From an uncultured Eubacteriales bacterium (GTDB taxonomy: Bacteria > Bacillota > Clostridia > Lachnospirales > Lachnospiraceae), in assembly GCA_949294665.1 (NCBI GenBank), contig CASFID010000017.1, forward strand, positions 1 through 64,000: a stretch of DNA of 64,000 nucleotides, written 5' to 3'. Positions 59,795 through 64,000 of this stretch are shown in pieces. The stretch's first letter is position 1. Each line of letters starts with the position of its first letter. The notes beneath the pieces were generated by a model. That model was not told where the DNA came from. It saw nothing but the letters and a program-made list of their open reading frames with translations, and ran no database searches. Position numbers and translations under genes: made by a program.

Positions 59795-61324
59795 GTGAAT
59801 ATACTGGTGAAAGAAAAATCTGTACTCGAAATGAGAGGCATATGCAAATACTTTCCCGGAGTGCGCGCCCTGCACAAAGTGGATTTTACACTGTGCGAGG
59901 GTGAAATCCATGCTCTGATGGGAGAAAACGGCGCCGGAAAATCAACACTGATCAAAGTTCTTACAGGAGTATATGAGAAAGACGAAGGAGAAATCTACCT
60001 GAAAGGTCTGGATAAACCTGCAGTGATCCATTCTCCGCAGGATGCACAGAATCTGGGAATCAGTACCGTATATCAGGAGATCACGCTCTGCCCGAACCTG
60101 ACGGTTGCCGAGAATATGTACATCGGACGTACCAAAGGAGTGGGACAGAAATGGAAGAAGATGAACAGGGATGCAGACAAGATCCTGAAGTCTCTTGGCA
60201 TCCCGGCAGAGGCGACACAGCAGCTCTCCAGCTGTTCGATCGCGGTACAGCAGATGGTAGCCATTGCGCGGGCCGTGGATATGGAATGTAAGGTGCTCAT
60301 TCTGGATGAACCTACATCCTCCCTGGATGACAATGAAGTTGAGAAGCTGTTCGGTCTGATGCGGGATCTGAAGGCAAAAGGTGTAGGTATTATATTTGTT
60401 ACTCACTTCCTTGATCAGGTGTATGAAGTCTGCGATAAGATCACTGTTTTAAGAGATGGACAGCTCGTAGGCGAATATGAGATCGAGAATCTGCCCAGAG
60501 TCCAGCTTGTAGCGAAGATGCTCGGAAAAGAACTCGATGATATGTCAGAAATCCGCGACGAGAGTCTTGTATATCACGGCGCAGATGAATCTGAGTATGT
60601 AATTGAAGCAGAAGGTCTTCAGAGTGACGCCGGCATCAAACCGTTTAACTTCCATATCAAGAAAGGCGAAGTTAACGGTTTTGCAGGACTGCTCGGTTCC
60701 GGCCGAAGCGAATGTGTTCGTGCGATCTTTGGCGCGGATCACGTTACTGCCGGTTCTGTAAAAGTGAAAGGAAAGAAAGTAAAGATATCAAAACCGATCG
60801 ATGCGATGAAGCACGGAATCGCATATCTTCCGGAAGACCGCAAAGTGGACGGTATTGTCGGAGATCTTTCTGTGCGGGACAACATCATTCTTGCCCAGCA
60901 GGTACTGCGCGGATTCTTCCGTCCATATTCAAAGGCGGAGGCGAACAAGATCGCGGAGGAGTATATCAAACTTCTTGACATTAAGACAGCCTCTACCGAT
61001 ACTCCGATCAAATCGCTCTCCGGTGGCAATCAGCAGAAAGTTATCCTTGCACGGTGGCTGTTGACACATCCGGACTATCTCATTTTGGATGAGCCTACCA
61101 GAGGTATTGACGTCGGTACAAAAGTGGAGATCCAGAAACTGGTACTCAAGCTGGCGTCTGAGGGAATGAGCGTTACGTTCATTTCTTCAGAGACAGACGA
61201 GATGCTCCGTACATGTTCGCGTCTTATCATTATGAGAGACCGCAAAGTTGTGGGCGAGATATCAGGGAATGAGCTGACACAGAACAGCATCATGAGTACG
61301 ATCGCCGGAGGTGATATAAAATAA
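59795..61324 (+). CDS. sugar ABC transporter ATPase, two-domain (YtfR/MglA type)
   Basis: The 509-residue protein has two ABC domains. The first (about 7-245) has Walker A GENGAGKST and Walker B LILDEPTSS. The second (about 265-505) has no standard Walker A, starting NGFAGLLGSGRSE, but has SGGNQQKVILARW and LILDEPTRG. That asymmetry is normal in the monosaccharide CUT2 class. A GTG at 59795 is the likely start, with another in-frame GTG at 59807. It energises the two permeases downstream; its stop overlaps the start of the first by one base. Confidence 0.95.
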   Translation: MNILVKEKSVLEMRGICKYFPGVRALHKVDFTLCEGEIHALMGENGAGKSTLIKVLTGVYEKDEGEIYLKGLDKPAVIHSPQDAQNLGISTVYQEITLCPNLTVAENMYIGRTKGVGQKWKKMNRDADKILKSLGIPAEATQQLSSCSIAVQQMVAIARAVDMECKVLILDEPTSSLDDNEVEKLFGLMRDLKAKGVGIIFVTHFLDQVYEVCDKITVLRDGQLVGEYEIENLPRVQLVAKMLGKELDDMSEIRDESLVYHGADESEYVIEAEGLQSDAGIKPFNFHIKKGEVNGFAGLLGSGRSECVRAIFGADHVTAGSVKVKGKKVKISKPIDAMKHGIAYLPEDRKVDGIVGDLSVRDNIILAQQVLRGFFRPYSKAEANKIAEEYIKLLDIKTASTDTPIKSLSGGNQQKVILARWLLTHPDYLILDEPTRGIDVGTKVEIQKLVLKLASEGMSVTFISSETDEMLRTCSRLIIMRDRKVVGEISGNELTQNSIMSTIAGGDIK

Positions 61325-62421
61325 TGGAAAAGACAAATATGAACAAAAAAAGTGCAGGTCAGATGTTAAAAAATCTGACGAGAAAACAGATATTTATCCC
61401 GATCGTGGCACTTCTGCTGCTGGCTTTGTTCAATCTGATCATGGATCCGGGGTTCTATCAGATCAAATTCGGCTACAACAGTGCGGGAAGTCCGGTACTG
61501 TCGGGATATATCATCACGATCCTTGACAATGGTTCAGAACTCGCGATCCTTGCCATCGGTATGACGCTTGTCACAGCGGCGACCGGCGGACAGGATATCA
61601 GTGTGGGCGCGGCGATCGCGATCGCCGGAAGTGTGATCCTGCGTGTACTCTGCGGCACAGAGGCGAGACCGGCAGAGCTTCAGGCGCCGATCATCGTTGC
61701 TTTTCTCGTGGCCTGTGTGGTGGCAATGCTGTTTGGCGCGTTTAATGGCATCCTTGTAGCTCAGTTCAAGATCCAGCCTATGGTCGCAACGCTGATCCTC
61801 TATACAGCAGGGCGGAACATCGCCGCATGGATCAACCAGAATCAGCTTCCGATCGTCAGTGACGCTACATTCGGATACTTTGGAGGAATGATTCCGGGAA
61901 TCCCGATTCCGACGCCGGTATTTATTGCGATCGCATGTATTGTTATCACTGCTCTGGCACTGAAATTTACGAATCTCGGACTTTATACACAGTCAGTCGG
62001 AATCAATGAGAGTTCCTCCAGACTGAACGGACTGAACCCGAAATTCATCAAGTTTATCACTTTCGTCATTCTGGGACTTTGTGTTGCAGTTGTCGGACTG
62101 ATCAAAGTAAGCCGTCTGTCTACGATCAACTATTCAGTCATCGCGAAAGATATTGAAATGGATGCCATCCTGGCAGTCGCACTTGGCGGAAATGCACTGA
62201 GCGGCGGTAAGTTCAATATGCCGGCTTCGATCATGGGTGCGTATACGATCCAGTTCCTGACGACGACTCTGTATAAGTTTAAAGTCGCATCAGAAGCCCT
62301 TCCGGCATATAAGGCCGTAGTCGTGATCATTCTGGTGGTTATGAGTGCACCGATCGTAAAAGAGCGTCTTGCTTCTCTCGGAAAGAAGTTAAGAGCGCAC
62401 AATGCAAAGGAGGTCGGCTGA
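61324..62421 (+). CDS. sugar ABC permease, YtfT/RbsC type
   Basis: The 365-residue membrane protein has about nine or ten spans and CUT2 features: LAIGMTLVTAATGGQDISVG (about 78-97) and the C-terminal ILAVALGGNALSGGKFNMPA. It carries a long N-terminal tail before the first span. Two different permeases in one CUT2 operon, as here, is the YtfT-YjfF arrangement known for galactofuranose uptake. Confidence 0.92.
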   Translation: MEKTNMNKKSAGQMLKNLTRKQIFIPIVALLLLALFNLIMDPGFYQIKFGYNSAGSPVLSGYIITILDNGSELAILAIGMTLVTAATGGQDISVGAAIAIAGSVILRVLCGTEARPAELQAPIIVAFLVACVVAMLFGAFNGILVAQFKIQPMVATLILYTAGRNIAAWINQNQLPIVSDATFGYFGGMIPGIPIPTPVFIAIACIVITALALKFTNLGLYTQSVGINESSSRLNGLNPKFIKFITFVILGLCVAVVGLIKVSRLSTINYSVIAKDIEMDAILAVALGGNALSGGKFNMPASIMGAYTIQFLTTTLYKFKVASEALPAYKAVVVIILVVMSAPIVKERLASLGKKLRAHNAKEVG

Positions 62422-62422
62422 T

Positions 62423-63469
62423 ATGGCATTATCTACGAAAAAATCTGCAGCTGCCGGTCAGGTGCAGAAGAAAAAGAAGATTACAGATGCAAATCTGCTT
62501 TTGATCATAACAATAGCAATATTCCTTATTATGTATATCGGAGCCATGATATTCCTTGGAGGAGGCTTCTTAAACGCACAGAATCTGTTTAATATCCTGA
62601 TGCAGCAGTCTGCGCTGATCATTACAGCCTGCGGCATGAGCCTTGTTATGATCACAGGCGGTATCGATATCTCTGTCGGCGGTGTAGTGGCACTTGTCTG
62701 CATGAGCTGTGCAGTCAGCCTCGACTATATGAACTGGAATGTGCCGATGTCTATCCTTCTGGCTCTCGGTATCGGTCTTGCATATGGTATCGTTCAGGGA
62801 TTCCTTGTTGCGTACCTTGAGATCCAGCCGTTTATCATCTCTCTTGCAGGTATGTTCTTTGCAAGAGGTATGACGACGATCGTACATACAGAGCCGTTCA
62901 ACGTACAGAACGAAGCATTTACAGCACTGAAAAACACACGTATCATCGTTCCGGGGATGGGAAATGTAAACCGTCTCGGCAATTACATAGATGCTTACAT
63001 CAATATCGGAGTTATCGTGGCGCTCGTTATCGTGATCGGACTGTTCGTCATGCTCCGCTGGACGAAGCTCGGACGTTCTTTCTACGCGGTGGGAGGCAAC
63101 AGCCAGAGCGCGTTGATGCTTGGTATCAATGTAAGACGAACGAAATTCATTGCACATCTGATGTGTAGTGTCCTGGCAGGAATTGCCGGTTATGTATATT
63201 TCCTGTATGTAGGTTCCGGTTCCGCATCCCATGCATCCGGTATGGAGATGGATGCCATCGCATCCTCCATCATCGGCGGTACTCTGCTGACAGGCGGTGT
63301 CGGAAACATTATCGGTACATTCGTGGGCGTGCTGTCTTTAAGTACGATCCAGAACATCGTATCCTCCGTCGGACTGGACGAGGCATGGTGGACAGGTATC
63401 ACTGTAGCGGCTATGCTGTGTCTGTTCCTCGTGATCCAGAGCGTGATCACATCACGGAAGAGAGATTAA
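62423..63469 (+). CDS. sugar ABC permease, YjfF type
   Basis: The ATG at 62423, two bases after the upstream stop, has an AAAGGAGG site inside the end of the previous gene; 348 residues. Features are CGMSLVMITGGIDISVGG (about 76-93), FIISLAGMFFARGMTTIVHT and IASSIIGGTLLTGGVGNIIG. It forms the membrane channel with the preceding permease. A strong terminator follows at 63489. Confidence 0.92.
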   Translation: MALSTKKSAAAGQVQKKKKITDANLLLIITIAIFLIMYIGAMIFLGGGFLNAQNLFNILMQQSALIITACGMSLVMITGGIDISVGGVVALVCMSCAVSLDYMNWNVPMSILLALGIGLAYGIVQGFLVAYLEIQPFIISLAGMFFARGMTTIVHTEPFNVQNEAFTALKNTRIIVPGMGNVNRLGNYIDAYINIGVIVALVIVIGLFVMLRWTKLGRSFYAVGGNSQSALMLGINVRRTKFIAHLMCSVLAGIAGYVYFLYVGSGSASHASGMEMDAIASSIIGGTLLTGGVGNIIGTFVGVLSLSTIQNIVSSVGLDEAWWTGITVAAMLCLFLVIQSVITSRKRD

Positions 63470-63488
63470 GTATTTTAAGATTAAATGA

Positions 63489-63520
63489 AGAAAAAGCAGT
63501 CTATGCAGGCTGCTTTTTCT
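63489..63520 (+). terminator. terminator of the CUT2 importer operon
   Basis: AGAAAAAGCAG (63489-63499) pairs perfectly with CTGCTTTTTCT (63510-63520) around a 10-base loop; the 3' arm supplies the T run. Confidence 0.85.
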
Positions 63521-63565
63521 GTTTCAGAAAATTTTACCTGAATTATAAAATCATTCCTCTATCGA

Positions 63566-63593
63566 TTGACATCCCTGTCAGATAGTATATATT
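63566..63593 (+). promoter_or_regulatory. promoter of the rhamnose mutarotase-like gene
   Basis: Perfect TTGACA (63566-63571) and TATATT (63588-63593) with a 16 bp spacer, about 37 bp before the ATG, which has AGGAAAGGC in front. Confidence 0.7.
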
Positions 63594-63629
63594 ATAGAAA
63601 ATAAAATCAGGAAAGGCAGGAAAAGCGAT

Positions 63630-63944
63630 ATGGTAAGAAAAGGATTTAAGATGAAACTCTATCCGGGGATGGAAGAAGAGTATGAGAAACGCCACAACGA
63701 GCTGTGGCCGGAGATGCAGGAGATGATCCATGAATACGGCGGAAAGAATTACACGATCTTTCTCGACAGAGAGACGCTGGTCCTGTACGGGTACATAGAA
63801 TTGGAAGATCCTGCGAAGTGGGATGAGAGCGCAGATACTGCTATCAACCGCAAGTGGTGGGACTTTATGGCGGATATCATGGAGACGAACCCGGATAACA
63901 GCCCGGTGTCCGCAGATCTGCACGAGGTGTTCCACTTAGATTAG
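63630..63944 (+). CDS. rhaM: L-rhamnose mutarotase-like protein
   Basis: The 104-residue protein has the exact size and pattern of RhaM: MVRKGFKMKLYPGMEEEYEK, HNELWPEMQEMIHEYGGKNY with the active-site His/Tyr region, and the tryptophan pair in NRKWWDFMADIM. The family interconverts the anomers of L-rhamnose and, in some members, related sugars. It stands just after the CUT2 importer but has its own promoter and is separated from it by a terminator. Other rhamnose genes, if present, would lie beyond the window. Confidence 0.9.
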   Translation: MVRKGFKMKLYPGMEEEYEKRHNELWPEMQEMIHEYGGKNYTIFLDRETLVLYGYIELEDPAKWDESADTAINRKWWDFMADIMETNPDNSPVSADLHEVFHLD

Positions 63945-64000
63945 GAACAGTAAAAAGAGAAATTCTGATTTATGGTTTTCAAAAGTTAAGCCTGCAATGC

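Overview
The window looks like a chromosome segment from a gut-type Lachnospiraceae (Clostridia; the Dorea / Clostridium scindens-hylemonae / Mediterraneibacter neighbourhood is a guess from gene content, not a proven assignment). Supporting signs are moderate GC, strong AAGGAGG-type ribosome sites, class 1B PyrK-PyrD, lipoprotein-anchored sugar-binding proteins, YesM/YesN-type two-component systems, CD225-DUF2752 and VanZ-DUF6142 neighbours, and several carbohydrate loci typical of gut Clostridia.

Layout. (1) 0.1-8.5 kb: an alpha-galactoside (raffinose-type) locus: AraC regulator, divergent ABC importer (binding lipoprotein plus two permeases), GH36 alpha-galactosidase and an amylosucrase-like GH13 enzyme. 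(2) 8.5-11.6 kb: glutamine synthetase with an elaborate leader, an ANTAR regulator whose receiver lacks its phosphoacceptor, and dapF. (3) 11.6-14.4 kb: an AT-rich island of mobile or selfish remnants: a PIN/AbrB toxin-antitoxin pair, a decayed IS256-type transposase, a nucleotidyltransferase followed by a truncated HEPN partner, ending at a tRNA-Gln/tRNA-Pro pair. (4) 14.8-16.2 kb: a small hypothetical gene and a polysaccharide deacetylase.

(5) 16.2-33.5 kb: a large glycan locus. It has two divergent GH112 phosphorylases (one galacto-N-biose/lacto-N-biose type, one possibly galactosyl-rhamnose type), a sulfatase and a GH43 enzyme on the minus strand, a GH20 hexosaminidase, an AraC regulator, a GH136-like beta-helix enzyme without a signal peptide, an ABC importer and a DUF5107/TPR protein. 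None of the enzymes has an obvious export signal, so the picture is import followed by cytoplasmic breakdown with phosphorolysis. The second permease carries both a frameshift and an in-frame stop, so this importer may be dead or impaired.

(6) 33.5-38.2 kb: a TetM-like ribosomal GTPase fused to a YacP/Rae1-type NYN nuclease domain, an ECF S-component, a zinc-ribbon/CD225 membrane protein and a DUF2752 protein. (7) 38.2-41.9 kb: pyrF-pyrK-pyrD and separately promoted pyrE. (8) 41.9-44.9 kb: VanZ, DUF6142 and an M29-like aminopeptidase. (9) 45.0-48.7 kb: purE-purM-purN-purD. (10) 48.7-52.9 kb: a heterodimeric ABC exporter and its MarR regulator, with a perfect MarR-type operator over the promoter. 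(11) 52.9-64 kb: a sugar-sensing and import system: YesM-like kinase, YtfQ-like sensing lipoprotein, YesN-like regulator, then GntR/LacI-type repressor divergent from a YtfQ-YtfR-YtfT-YjfF-like ABC transporter, followed by an L-rhamnose mutarotase-like gene. That gene is a possible metabolic link to the galactosyl-rhamnose phosphorylase candidate.
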